A DNA stretch of 32,822 nucleotides from an uncultured Lachnospiraceae bacterium (lineage in GTDB: Bacteria > Bacillota > Clostridia > Lachnospirales > Lachnospiraceae): positions 1 to 32,822 of the forward strand of contig CAKRPS010000027.1 in assembly GCA_934385475.1 (NCBI GenBank), read 5' to 3'. Position 1 is the first letter of the stretch. The number at the start of each line of letters is the position of its first letter. Positions 9,031-16,830 of the stretch are shown piece after piece. The notes beneath the pieces are model-generated. The model was not told where the DNA came from, searched no databases, and saw only the letters and a list, made by a program, of their open reading frames with translations. Both the position numbers and the translations under genes were made by a program.

Positions 9031-10185
9031 ATGGAAGTATATTTGGACAATTCTGCAACCACAAGATGCTTTGATGAAGTAGGCGGTCTGGTACAGAAAG
9101 TTATGTGCGAGGATTATGGAAATCCTTCCAGCATGCATCATAAAGGAGTGGAAGCAGAACAATATCTGCGATACGCGAGAGAAACATTAGCCACGATTCT
9201 GAAGGTGAATGAAAAGGAAATACTTTTTACTTCGGGAGGAACGGAGTCTGACAATATTGCGCTGATTGGAACAGCAATGGCGAACCACAGGCGTGGAAGA
9301 CATCTGATCACAACAAAGATTGAGCATCCTGCAATCCTGCAGACTATGAAATATCTGGAAGATCAGGGGTTTGAAGTGACGTATCTTGGTGTTGACCGGG
9401 AAGGCAGGATCGACTTGCAGGAACTGGAGAAGTCAATACGGAGCGATACGATACTGGTGTCTATCATGTATGCCAACAACGAGATTGGAAGTGTGCAGCC
9501 GATAGCAGAGGCAGGTGCACTGATCAAGCGCTGCAATGCACAGACTTATTTTCATGTGGATGCAGTGCAGGGATTTGGAAAGTTTGTCATTCATCCTGCA
9601 AAGCTGCACGTGGATATGCTTTCAGTGAGTGGGCATAAGATCCACGGGCCGAAGGGGATCGGATTTCTGTATGTCAAGGATGGAACTAAGATTCATCCGA
9701 TCATGTATGGCGGAGACCAACAGAAAGGCATGAGATCCGGAACAGAGAATGTGCCTGGAATAGCCGGAATGGCGATGGCAGCCAGGATGGTCTATGAGGA
9801 TCTGGAAAAGGATCGTGCGAGAATGTATCAGCTGCGCAGAACCCTGATAGAAGGTGTCACACGTATGGAAGGCGTGCGGATCAACGGCAGTACAGAGGAA
9901 AATTCTGCGCCACACATTGTCAGCATGTCCGTCGAAGGTGTGCGAAGCGAGGTGCTGCTTCATGCGCTGGAGGAAAGAGGAATCTATGTGTCGGCAGGAA
10001 GTGCCTGCTCCTCCAACAAACCGCAGACCTCAGCGACCCTCAAGGCAATCGGGGTAGAGAAGAATATGCTGGATTCCACGATACGTCTCAGCTTTTCCGT
10101 CTTTACAACCGAAGAGGAAATCCAGTATACTATACAGGCATTGTGCGAACTGATTCCGATGCTCAGAAGATATGCGAGACATTAG
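9031..10185 (+). CDS. Cysteine desulfurase (IscS/NifS family), likely sulfur donor for ThiI
   Basis: This is a pyridoxal phosphate enzyme that takes sulfur from cysteine and passes it on as a persulfide. Counting from the ATG at 9031, the 384-residue protein has the N-terminal YLDNSATT motif, the PLP-stacking His99 in EHPAIL, the Schiff-base Lys203 in SVSGHK, and the catalytic Cys326 in SAGSACSSNK, a short IscS-type active-site loop. I favour 9031 because AAAGGA sits 9 bases upstream and the protein then begins like its relatives. In-frame GTG (9013) and ATG (9022) starts are alternatives. It is directly followed by thiI, 30 bases away, as in the nifZ-thiI pair of B. subtilis, so tRNA 4-thiouridine synthesis and perhaps thiamine synthesis are its likely routes. 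Confidence 0.93.
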   Translation: MEVYLDNSATTRCFDEVGGLVQKVMCEDYGNPSSMHHKGVEAEQYLRYARETLATILKVNEKEILFTSGGTESDNIALIGTAMANHRRGRHLITTKIEHPAILQTMKYLEDQGFEVTYLGVDREGRIDLQELEKSIRSDTILVSIMYANNEIGSVQPIAEAGALIKRCNAQTYFHVDAVQGFGKFVIHPAKLHVDMLSVSGHKIHGPKGIGFLYVKDGTKIHPIMYGGDQQKGMRSGTENVPGIAGMAMAARMVYEDLEKDRARMYQLRRTLIEGVTRMEGVRINGSTEENSAPHIVSMSVEGVRSEVLLHALEERGIYVSAGSACSSNKPQTSATLKAIGVEKNMLDSTIRLSFSVFTTEEEIQYTIQALCELIPMLRRYARH

Positions 10186-10215
10186 GAAGCGATAAAATAG
10201 AAAGGTAAGGAAACC

Positions 10216-11397
10216 ATGTTTACAGCTTTTTTGATAAAATATGCGGAAATTGGTGTCAAAGGGAAAAACCGTTATCTCTTTGAAGACGCTCTGGTCAAAC
10301 AGATTAAGTACGCATTGAAAAAGTGCGAAGGAGAATTTACGGTCCGTAAGACGGACGGCAGAATTTATGTGGATGCTGTTTCGGAGTTTGACTATGACGA
10401 GACGGTTGCAGCTCTGCAGAAGGTATTTGGAATTTCCGGGATCTGTCCGATGGTGTATGTGGAGGATGAGGGATTTGAGAAGCTGGGTGAAAGAGTTGTG
10501 CGGTATATCGACGAAGTTTACCCGGACAAAAACAAGAGCTTCAAGATCGCTGCAAGACGCGCACGGAAGAATTATCCGTTGAATTCCATGGAAATTAACA
10601 TGGAGATGGGAGGGATTCTGTTGGATGCCTACCCGGAACTGCATGTGGATGTTCACAAGCCGGATATTCTGCTGAATATTGAGATCAGAGACAAGATTTA
10701 TATTTATTCGGAGATTATTCCGGGACCGGGAGGTATGCCGGTGGGAACGGGAGGAAAGGCTATGCTGCTCCTCTCCGGTGGTATAGACTCTCCGGTGGCA
10801 GGATGGATGATCGCAAAACGCGGAGTCAAGATTGATGCGGTATATTTCCATGCACCGCCGTATACCAGCGAGCGTGCAAAACAGAAGGTTGTAGATCTTG
10901 CAAAGAAGGTAGCTGCCTACACGGGGCCGATTTATCTGCATGTGATCAACTTTACGGATATACAGCTTTATATCTATGACAAGTGTCCTCATGATGAGTT
11001 GACCATCATTATGCGCCGCTATATGATGCGCATCGCAGAAATGATCGCAAAGCAGACAGAGTGTATCGGCCTGATTACGGGAGAAAGCATCGGACAGGTG
11101 GCATCGCAGACGATGCAGAGTCTTGTGGCGACGAACGAGGTATGTGAGCTGCCGGTTTACAGACCACTCATTGCTTTTGATAAGATGGATATTGTGACCA
11201 TTTCGGAAAAGATAGACACATATGAGACATCAATCCTTCCTTATGAGGATTGCTGTACAATCTTTGTGGCAAAGCATCCGGTGACAAAACCGAATGTGAA
11301 TATTATCCGGAAACATGAAAAGAATCTTTCTGAGAAGATTGACGAACTTGTGCAGACAGCGATGGAGACAGAGGAACTGATCATTGTGCAGGCATAA
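10216..11397 (+). CDS. thiI: tRNA 4-thiouridine synthetase ThiI
   Basis: This enzyme adenylates U8 of tRNA and transfers sulfur to form 4-thiouridine. It can also serve thiamine thiazole synthesis. The 393-residue protein shows the N-terminal ferredoxin-like/THUMP region (about 1-165, beginning with the LIKYAEIGVKGKNR signature) and a PP-loop ATPase motif SGGIDS (187-192), followed by GWMIAKRG. It ends without the C-terminal rhodanese domain found in E. coli ThiI, which is the usual short form in Firmicutes that pairs with a dedicated cysteine desulfurase, here the gene immediately upstream. It is followed by a hairpin terminator. Confidence 0.97.
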   Translation: MFTAFLIKYAEIGVKGKNRYLFEDALVKQIKYALKKCEGEFTVRKTDGRIYVDAVSEFDYDETVAALQKVFGISGICPMVYVEDEGFEKLGERVVRYIDEVYPDKNKSFKIAARRARKNYPLNSMEINMEMGGILLDAYPELHVDVHKPDILLNIEIRDKIYIYSEIIPGPGGMPVGTGGKAMLLLSGGIDSPVAGWMIAKRGVKIDAVYFHAPPYTSERAKQKVVDLAKKVAAYTGPIYLHVINFTDIQLYIYDKCPHDELTIIMRRYMMRIAEMIAKQTECIGLITGESIGQVASQTMQSLVATNEVCELPVYRPLIAFDKMDIVTISEKIDTYETSILPYEDCCTIFVAKHPVTKPNVNIIRKHEKNLSEKIDELVQTAMETEELIIVQA

Positions 11398-11402
11398 CAA
11401 AA

Positions 11403-11425
11403 AAGGATGACCTTGGGTCATCCTT
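11403..11425. terminator. Bidirectional hairpin between thiI and the HPr-like gene
   Basis: AAGGATGACC (11403-11412) pairs perfectly with GGTCATCCTT (11416-11425) around a 3-base loop. Read on the minus strand it is followed by a T-tract (complement of the A-run at 11399-11404), so it should terminate the minus-strand HPr-like gene well. On the plus strand the downstream T-rich TTCCTGTTCTTCTT is weaker but may terminate thiI. Confidence 0.82.
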
Positions 11426-11450
11426 CCTGTTCTTCTTACTATGGACAATC

Positions 11451-11681
11451 TTACATAAGATAAGGCTTCAATGCAGCCATAACCTCATCGGTACCATCTT
11501 CAGCATGAATGTTGAGATCAATCGGCTTGGAAAGATCCAAACTGAAAATACCCATGATAGATTTGGCATCGATAACATATCTTCCGGATACTAAATCGAA
11601 GTCATAATCAAACTTTGTGATATCGTTTACGAAAGATTTCACCTTATCAATTGAATTTAAAGAAATCTGTACTGTTTTCAT
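11451..11681 (-). CDS. HPr-like protein lacking the phosphorylatable histidine
   Basis: The 76-residue protein aligns with the phosphocarrier HPr of the phosphotransferase system mainly through its second half, AKSIMGIFSLDL (39-50), the segment that contains regulatory Ser46 in true HPr (here Ser41). The segment that should hold the active-site motif around His15 reads SIDKVKSFVND and contains no histidine. The only His is residue 59, far from the site. It therefore cannot act as a normal phosphate carrier. A role as a target of HPr kinase or as a CcpA-type effector is possible but unproven. A near-perfect SD (AAAGGAGG, complement of 11691-11698) and a good promoter show it is expressed. It is monocistronic, opposite in strand to its neighbours, and AT-rich at its 5' end. 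Confidence 0.85.
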   Translation of the reverse strand: MKTVQISLNSIDKVKSFVNDITKFDYDFDLVSGRYVIDAKSIMGIFSLDLSKPIDLNIHAEDGTDEVMAALKPYLM

Positions 11682-11721
11682 TAAGAATTACCTCCTTTGA
11701 TTTTTAATACCTTCTGCATAT

Positions 11722-11750
11722 ATACTAAATGCTGGCAGATTAAAAGTCAA
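11722..11750 (-). promoter_or_regulatory. Sigma-A promoter of the HPr-like gene
   Basis: On the minus strand TTGACT (complement of 11745-11750) and TAGTAT (complement of 11722-11727) are separated by 17 bases. The -10 box lies about 40 bases ahead of the start codon. Confidence 0.7.
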
Positions 11751-11783
11751 TGATAAAAGAATACAAAAAAAGCGGAGATTACT

Positions 11784-13109
11784 ATGAAAAGTGTAGCATT
11801 ACATAATTTGGGATGTAAGGTAAATGCATACGAAATGGATGCAATGCAACAAATGTTACAAGAAAGAGGATATAAAATTGTACCATTTGATCAATTAGCA
11901 GATATATATATTATCAATACCTGTACAGTGACCAATATAGCGGACCGGAAAAGCCGCCAGATGTTACATCGGGCGAAAAAGCAGAATCCGGATGCGGTAG
12001 TAGTGGCGGTTGGCTGTTATGTGCAGACCGGAGAAGAGACGGTGGAAAAGGACGAGGCAATCGACCTCGCAATTGGAAATAACCGGAAGAAAGATCTCAT
12101 ACCGATTCTGGAAGGATATCTGGAGCAACGGGAAGCGCAGGATGTACATCGTCAGGTGAGCGATGTGATCGCAATAGGAGAGACCAGAGAATATGAGGAG
12201 ATGTCCCTGAAGAAGACTGCCGAACATACCAGGGCTTATATCAAAATACAGGACGGCTGTAACCAGTTCTGCTCTTACTGTATCATACCCTATGCAAGAG
12301 GCCGCGTCAGAAGCAGGGAGGAAAAGGACATCTTTGCGGAAGTCACACAGCTTGTGGAGGCGGGCTATCAGGAGATCGTACTTACGGGAATACATCTGAG
12401 CTCTTATGGGATTGACCGGGGGGAACCTGAACTTTTACAGCTTCTTGAAAAACTTCATGATATAGAAAAGCTTCGCAGGATACGGCTCGGGTCGTTGGAA
12501 CCGCGTATCATCACAGAGGAGTTTGCAGGCAGGATCAGCCGGATGCCCAAAATCTGCCCACATTTTCATCTTTCCCTGCAAAGCGGCTGTGACAGTGTCC
12601 TGCAAAGAATGAATAGACGATATGACAGTGGGGAATACTTTGAAAAAACGCAGCTCCTGCGAAAGTATTATGAGGATCCGGCAATTACGACGGATGTGAT
12701 CGTGGGATTTCCGGGAGAAACCTGGGAAGAATTTGAACAGACCAGGAAATTTGTGGAAAAGGTGCAGTTTTTTGAAATGCACATTTTCAAGTATTCCCGC
12801 AGACATGGTACGAGAGCGGCGCAGATGGACGGACAGCTGACGGAGGCGCAGAAAGCTGAGAGAAGCAACATTCTGCTTGAGCTGGAGAGAACGATGTCCC
12901 AGAGCTACCGGGAACAGTTTCTGGGATGTGAAGTGGAGGTACTGCTGGAGGAAAAGAAAGAGATAGCCGGCAGAAATTACTGGATCGGACACACGCCTCA
13001 ATATGTCAGGATTGCTCTGGAAGCAGCCGATAATATTGACAGACATAATACTCTTATCAGGGGAAGGGCTGCGGATTTTCTACAGGAGGATATTCTGCTG
13101 ATCCGGTAA
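11784..13109 (+). CDS. mtaB: tRNA t6A37 methylthiotransferase MtaB
   Basis: This is a radical-SAM enzyme that adds a methylthio group to t6A37 to form ms2t6A in tRNAs reading ANN codons. The 441-residue protein has the N-terminal UPF0004 domain with cluster cysteines at 11, 47 and 78. The radical-SAM CxxxCxxC motif follows at Cys159, Cys163 and Cys166 (CNQFCSYC), followed by IPYARGR, and a C-terminal TRAM-like region. The LHNLGCKVNAYE opening is typical of MtaB rather than MiaB or RimO. A GGAGA SD precedes the ATG. mtaB follows rsmE in B. subtilis; here the cysteine desulfurase, thiI and HPr-like genes lie between. The first 140 bases are strikingly AT-rich (about 29% G+C by hand count) compared with about 54% in the next 140. 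Confidence 0.96.
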   Translation: MKSVALHNLGCKVNAYEMDAMQQMLQERGYKIVPFDQLADIYIINTCTVTNIADRKSRQMLHRAKKQNPDAVVVAVGCYVQTGEETVEKDEAIDLAIGNNRKKDLIPILEGYLEQREAQDVHRQVSDVIAIGETREYEEMSLKKTAEHTRAYIKIQDGCNQFCSYCIIPYARGRVRSREEKDIFAEVTQLVEAGYQEIVLTGIHLSSYGIDRGEPELLQLLEKLHDIEKLRRIRLGSLEPRIITEEFAGRISRMPKICPHFHLSLQSGCDSVLQRMNRRYDSGEYFEKTQLLRKYYEDPAITTDVIVGFPGETWEEFEQTRKFVEKVQFFEMHIFKYSRRHGTRAAQMDGQLTEAQKAERSNILLELERTMSQSYREQFLGCEVEVLLEEKKEIAGRNYWIGHTPQYVRIALEAADNIDRHNTLIRGRAADFLQEDILLIR

Positions 13110-13137
13110 GAGGTTACGATTTATCCGTTTAAAAAGA

Positions 13138-13166
13138 TTGAATTTTGCGACGCGATAGAGTATGAT
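13138..13166 (+). promoter_or_regulatory. Sigma-A promoter for the ireB operon
   Basis: TTGAAT (13138-13143) and TATGAT (13161-13166) are separated by exactly 17 bases. They are positioned about 55 bases before the ireB start, in the 112-base gap after mtaB. Confidence 0.75.
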
Positions 13167-13221
13167 GTTAACAATAGGGGTAATTTGGCAAAAATAGAAC
13201 GATGGATAAGGGCGTGATACA

Positions 13222-13485
13222 ATGCAGGATTTGGACAATACACAATTTTTTAAAGTAGAGACAGAGGCAGAGACGGGAGTGAAGCTTGTCCTCTCAACTG
13301 TTTACGAGGCACTGACAGAGAAAGGATATAATCCTGTAAACCAGATCGTGGGGTATATTATGTCCGGGGATCCTACCTATATCACCAGTCATAAGAATGC
13401 AAGAAGTCTGATCATGAAGGTAGAGAGAGACGAACTGGTAGAAGAGATGCTGGTAGAATACATTAAGAACTCCTTGAAGAGATAG
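13222..13485 (+). CDS. ireB: IreB family regulatory phosphoprotein (UPF0297/DUF965)
   Basis: This is a small cytosolic protein of 87 residues. The family was characterised in Enterococcus faecalis, where IreB is a substrate of the PASTA kinase IreK and tunes cephalosporin resistance. In B. subtilis the homologue is YrzL. The family hallmarks are all present: NTQFFKVE near the N-terminus (Thr7 is a candidate phosphosite by analogy), the YEALTEKGYNPVNQIVGYI segment and SGDPTYITSHKNAR. The order ireB, yqgF, DUF1292 is conserved across Firmicutes. It has its own promoter and a weak SD (AAGGGCG). Confidence 0.95.
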   Translation: MQDLDNTQFFKVETEAETGVKLVLSTVYEALTEKGYNPVNQIVGYIMSGDPTYITSHKNARSLIMKVERDELVEEMLVEYIKNSLKR

Positions 13486-13491
13486 AAGAAC

Positions 13492-13926
13492 ATGAGAATT
13501 ATGGGATTGGATTTCGGTTCCAAGACAGTCGGGGTGGCAGTGAGCGATCCACTGCTGATAACAGCACAGGGACTTGAAATTATCAGAAGAAAAGATGAAA
13601 ATAAGCTTCGACAGACACTGGCGAGAATTGAGGAACTGATCGTTGCGTACGAAGTGTCGGAAATCGTGCTTGGTTTCCCAAAGAATATGAATGATTCTAT
13701 CGGACCGAGGGCAGAGATTTCGCTTGAGTTTAAAGATAAGCTGGAGAGAAGAACCGGATTGCCTGTTGTGATGTGGGACGAGCGGCTGACGACCGTGGCG
13801 GCTGACAGAACCATGATGGAGGCGGGAGTCCGCAGAGAGAACCGTAAGGAATATGTGGACAAAATTGCGGCGACCCTGATATTGCAGGGATATTTGGATT
13901 ATCGCACCAATACAGAGAAAAAGTAA
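13492..13926 (+). CDS. yqgF: Putative pre-16S rRNA nuclease / Holliday junction resolvase-like YqgF (RuvX)
   Basis: This is a member of the YqgF/RuvX family with an RNase H-like fold, implicated in 16S rRNA 5' end maturation in E. coli and historically annotated as a Holliday junction resolvase. The 144-residue protein begins [19 protein letters not shown], in which Asp7 is the first catalytic carboxylate. Further motifs are VLGFPKNMN and WDERLTT, both typical of the family. It starts 6 bases after ireB and is followed within 14 bases by the DUF1292 gene, matching yrzL-yrrK-yrzB of B. subtilis. Confidence 0.95.
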   Translation: MRIMGLDFGSKTVGVAVSDPLLITAQGLEIIRRKDENKLRQTLARIEELIVAYEVSEIVLGFPKNMNDSIGPRAEISLEFKDKLERRTGLPVVMWDERLTTVAADRTMMEAGVRRENRKEYVDKIAATLILQGYLDYRTNTEKK

Positions 13927-13939
13927 GGAGACAGTGCGA

Positions 13940-14194
13940 GTGGACAAGATTGTTTTTACACCGGATGGAGAAGATGCAGTCGAGTTCTATGTGTTGGAAC
14001 AGACGAGACTGGGCGGAATAGATTACATCTTAGTAACAGATTCAGAAGAAGGAGATGGGGAGGCCATGATACTGCGTGACACATCTGCTTCGGGTGAGGA
14101 AGAAGCACTATATGAGATCGTGACGGATGACGCAGAGCTGGAAGCCGTGGCAGCAGTGTTTGAAAATATGCTGGACGACATCGAGCTCGCGTAA
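13940..14194 (+). CDS. DUF1292 domain protein (YrzB-like)
   Basis: This is a small acidic protein of 84 residues with no known function, conserved in Firmicutes at this position after yqgF. Visible family features are an N-terminal strand VDKIVFTPDGEDAVEFYVLE and a C-terminal acidic helix (AELEAVAAVFENML). I place the start at GTG 13940 because AAGGAG (13925-13930) is 9 bases upstream. The GTG at 13934 would be only 3 bases from that SD. No cysteines or membrane segments are present. Its role is unknown, but constant linkage with ireB and yqgF suggests a shared regulatory or RNA-related context. Confidence 0.87.
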   Translation: MDKIVFTPDGEDAVEFYVLEQTRLGGIDYILVTDSEEGDGEAMILRDTSASGEEEALYEIVTDDAELEAVAAVFENMLDDIELA

Positions 14195-14241
14195 GCCGGC
14201 CTACATAGTGTTTGCAACAAAGAATATGGAGGTAAATTTTT

Positions 14242-15918
14242 TTGAAGAAAATTGAACAAGGAAAAGCGGCTTCGAGACTGAAGGTTATCCCTTTGGGAGG
14301 TCTGGAGCAGATTGGGCTTAATATTACTGCCTTCGAATATGAGGACAGTATTATTGTGGTGGATTGCGGTCTGTCATTCCCGGAGGATGAGATGCTGGGA
14401 ATCGATCTGGTAATCCCGGATATTACGTATTTGAAAGACAATGCAGATAAAGTAAAAGGATTTATTATCACACATGGACATGAGGACCATATAGGAGCTC
14501 TGCCCTATGTATTGAAAGAATTGAATATTCCGATCTATGCGACCAAGCTGACGATGGGTATTATTGAGAACAAGCTGACGGAGCATGAGCTGCTCGGAAA
14601 GACGAAACGTAAGGTTGTAAAGTTTGGACAGTCGATCAATCTGGGAAGGTTCCGGATTGAATTTATCAAGACAAATCACAGTATTGTGGATGCTGCAGCG
14701 CTGGCGATCTATTCTCCTGCGGGTATTGTGGTGCATACAGGCGACTTTAAGGTTGACTATACACCGGTATTTGGAGACGCCATTGATCTGCAACGGTTTG
14801 CGGAAATCGGCAAAAAGGGTGTACTTGCCCTGATGTGCGATTCCACCAATGCAGAGAGACCGGGCTTTACGCCGTCAGAGAAGACGGTCGGAAGAACCTT
14901 TGACACCCTGTTTTCCGAGCATAAAGATACCAGAATTATTATTGCGACGTTTGCATCCAATGTAGACCGTGTACAGCAGATCATCAATTCGGCATACAAG
15001 TTCGGAAGAAAGGTTGTAGTCGAAGGACGGAGCATGGTCAATATCATTGACACGGCATCCAAACTGGGATATCTGAACATACCGGATAAGACGCTGATCG
15101 AGATCGAACAGCTCAAAAATTATCCGAATGATAAGACAGTGATCATCACAACGGGCAGCCAGGGAGAAAGTATGGCAGCACTGAGCCGGATGGCCAGTGA
15201 CAATCACAAAAAGATTTCTATTATGCCGGGAGATACCGTTATTTTCTCGTCCCATCCGATTCCGGGTAATGAGAAGGCTGTGACCAATGTGATCAATGAA
15301 CTGCAGATGAAGGGCGCAGATGTTATTTTCCAGGATGTTCACGTGTCGGGACATGCCTGTCAGGAAGAGATCAAGCTGATCTACAGTCTGGTGAAACCCA
15401 AGTACGCAATTCCGGTGCACGGAGAGTACAAGCACCGCAAAGCGCAGGCGAAGATTGCTGCAGAGCTTGGAATCCCGAAAGAAAATATTTTCATGCTGCA
15501 GTCGGGAGATGTGCTTGAGATGGACAGCGAGAAGGCGGTTGTAACCGGAAAGGTTCCGGTTGGAGCGATTCTGGTTGACGGCCTTGGAGTAGGAGATGTC
15601 GGCAATGTGGTACTCCGTGACAGACAGCATCTGGCGGAGGACGGTATTTTGATCGTCGTACTGGCACTGGATTCCTACAGCGACCAGCTGGTGTCCGGGC
15701 CGGATATCGTTTCCAGAGGATTTGTGTATGTGAGGGAATCCGACGAACTTCTGGATGAGGCAAGGCTTCTGGTCAATGAGGCTGTTCAGGGCTGTCTGGA
15801 CAAGGGCCAGTCAGACTGGGGTAAATTGAAATCTACTATCAAAGATGTTTTGAGCGAATTTGTCTGGAAAAAGACGAAGAGACGTCCAATGATCCTGCCG
15901 ATTATTATGGAAGTGTAG
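14242..15918 (+). CDS. rnj: Ribonuclease J (metallo-beta-lactamase/beta-CASP)
   Basis: This is a dual 5'-3' exo- and endoribonuclease central to mRNA decay and rRNA maturation in Firmicutes. The 558-residue protein starts at TTG 14242, preceded by GGAGG (14228-14232, 9-base spacing). It shows the beta-lactamase metal motif HGHEDH (78-83), TGDFKVDYTP, the beta-CASP region with TGSQGESMAALSRMA, FSSHPIPGNE, HVSGHA and IPVHGEYKH, and a C-terminal domain ending in RRPMILPIIMEV. Length and motifs match RNase J1/J2. Which paralogue it is cannot be decided from this window. It lies in the ireB operon, so RNA turnover and wall-stress control genes share a transcript. Confidence 0.96.
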   Translation: MKKIEQGKAASRLKVIPLGGLEQIGLNITAFEYEDSIIVVDCGLSFPEDEMLGIDLVIPDITYLKDNADKVKGFIITHGHEDHIGALPYVLKELNIPIYATKLTMGIIENKLTEHELLGKTKRKVVKFGQSINLGRFRIEFIKTNHSIVDAAALAIYSPAGIVVHTGDFKVDYTPVFGDAIDLQRFAEIGKKGVLALMCDSTNAERPGFTPSEKTVGRTFDTLFSEHKDTRIIIATFASNVDRVQQIINSAYKFGRKVVVEGRSMVNIIDTASKLGYLNIPDKTLIEIEQLKNYPNDKTVIITTGSQGESMAALSRMASDNHKKISIMPGDTVIFSSHPIPGNEKAVTNVINELQMKGADVIFQDVHVSGHACQEEIKLIYSLVKPKYAIPVHGEYKHRKAQAKIAAELGIPKENIFMLQSGDVLEMDSEKAVVTGKVPVGAILVDGLGVGDVGNVVLRDRQHLAEDGILIVVLALDSYSDQLVSGPDIVSRGFVYVRESDELLDEARLLVNEAVQGCLDKGQSDWGKLKSTIKDVLSEFVWKKTKRRPMILPIIMEV

Positions 15919-15948
15919 GGCACGTAAGTGAACTGAGGAGGAAATGGC

Positions 15949-16281
15949 ATGTCGGACATTGATATAGCGAGAGTGACCTGTAATTTTGCCGCGCTGATCA
16001 AGCAGACAGATATCTACAGAGAATACGATTTTCAGAAAAACAAGTTAAAGAAACAACCGGAGCTTTTTCAGAAGGTCAACGAATATCGACAGAAGAACTT
16101 TGACCTGCAGCATGAGAAAGAAGGGGAAGAACTCTACGAGAAAATGGAGCAGTTCGAGAGGGAATACGAATCTTTTCGAGAGAATCCGCTGGTGGATGAT
16201 TTTCTGAAAGCGGAACTTGCTTTCTGCCGAATGATGCAGGATATCAATATCCGTCTTACAACCGAGCTTCATTTTGAGTAG
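15949..16281 (+). CDS. YlbF/YmcA family protein
   Basis: This is a 110-residue, all-helical, highly charged cytosolic protein of the YlbF/YmcA (DUF964) family. In B. subtilis YlbF, YmcA and YaaT form the Y-complex that redirects RNase Y and affects sporulation, competence and biofilm. The family pattern is visible as an early helix with ALIKQTDIYREYDFQKNKLKK, a central charged helix, and a C-terminal helix with FLKAELAFCRMMQDIN. A strong SD (GAGGAGG) precedes the ATG. Being next to RNase J strengthens an RNA-decay role here, although this is context-based. It ends 6 bases before the MltG-like gene. Confidence 0.86.
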   Translation: MSDIDIARVTCNFAALIKQTDIYREYDFQKNKLKKQPELFQKVNEYRQKNFDLQHEKEGEELYEKMEQFEREYESFRENPLVDDFLKAELAFCRMMQDINIRLTTELHFE

Positions 16282-16287
16282 GACAGG

Positions 16288-16830
16288 GTGAACACACGAA
16301 CCGGAAAGGCGCGAATATCTATGAGTGCAAAACAGATTGTAGGAACAACAGCTGAATTTATTATCAAGGCAATTATTTTTGTGCTGATCGTTATGTTTGT
16401 ATACAGGACGGCGGTGACTGCCTATGATTATGGATACCGCGTCTTTGCGGAAGAGCCTGTTTCGGAAGGCGAAGGAAGAACTCTCAGCGTATATGTGGAG
16501 CAGGACGATTCTGTGAAGGACATTGGGAACATGCTTCAGGAAAAGGGGCTGATCCGGGATGCCAAACTGTTTTGGGTGCAGGAGCTTTTGTCAGAAAATC
16601 ACGGAAAGATAAAACCGGGCATTTATGACCTGAATACATCGATGACAAGCCAGGATATGATAGCGGTAATGGCTGGAAATGATACGGAGGCAATCGATTC
16701 TCCTGCAATTGAGGCTGAGCCACAGACAGATACACAGGAGGAAACGTTTGACGAGGAAACGGCAGCGATCGGCGCTCAGGAAGGAACAATAGACGATACG
16801 ATGACAGAGGGAACAGGTGAAGGAGAATGA
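16288..16830 (+). CDS. MltG-like (YceG-like) membrane protein lacking the catalytic transglycosylase domain
   Basis: The 180-residue product has one membrane helix (about 24-42) and then an extracellular segment (64-130) that resembles the N-terminal, LysM-like part of the endolytic transglycosylase MltG. Signs are VYVEQDDSVKDIGNMLQEKGLI, then PGIYDLNTSMTSQDMIAVMAG. It ends in an acidic, disordered tail. Full MltG has about 330-500 residues and carries its catalytic Glu in a further domain that is absent here, so no glycan-cleaving activity is expected. There is no frameshifted remainder downstream, because the next gene starts at once with an ATGA overlap. The start could be GTG 16288 (poor SD) or ATG 16321 (GGAAAGG 11 bases upstream). 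In B. subtilis yrrL (mltG) occupies the same spot. Confidence 0.78.
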   Translation: MNTRTGKARISMSAKQIVGTTAEFIIKAIIFVLIVMFVYRTAVTAYDYGYRVFAEEPVSEGEGRTLSVYVEQDDSVKDIGNMLQEKGLIRDAKLFWVQELLSENHGKIKPGIYDLNTSMTSQDMIAVMAGNDTEAIDSPAIEAEPQTDTQEETFDEETAAIGAQEGTIDDTMTEGTGEGE

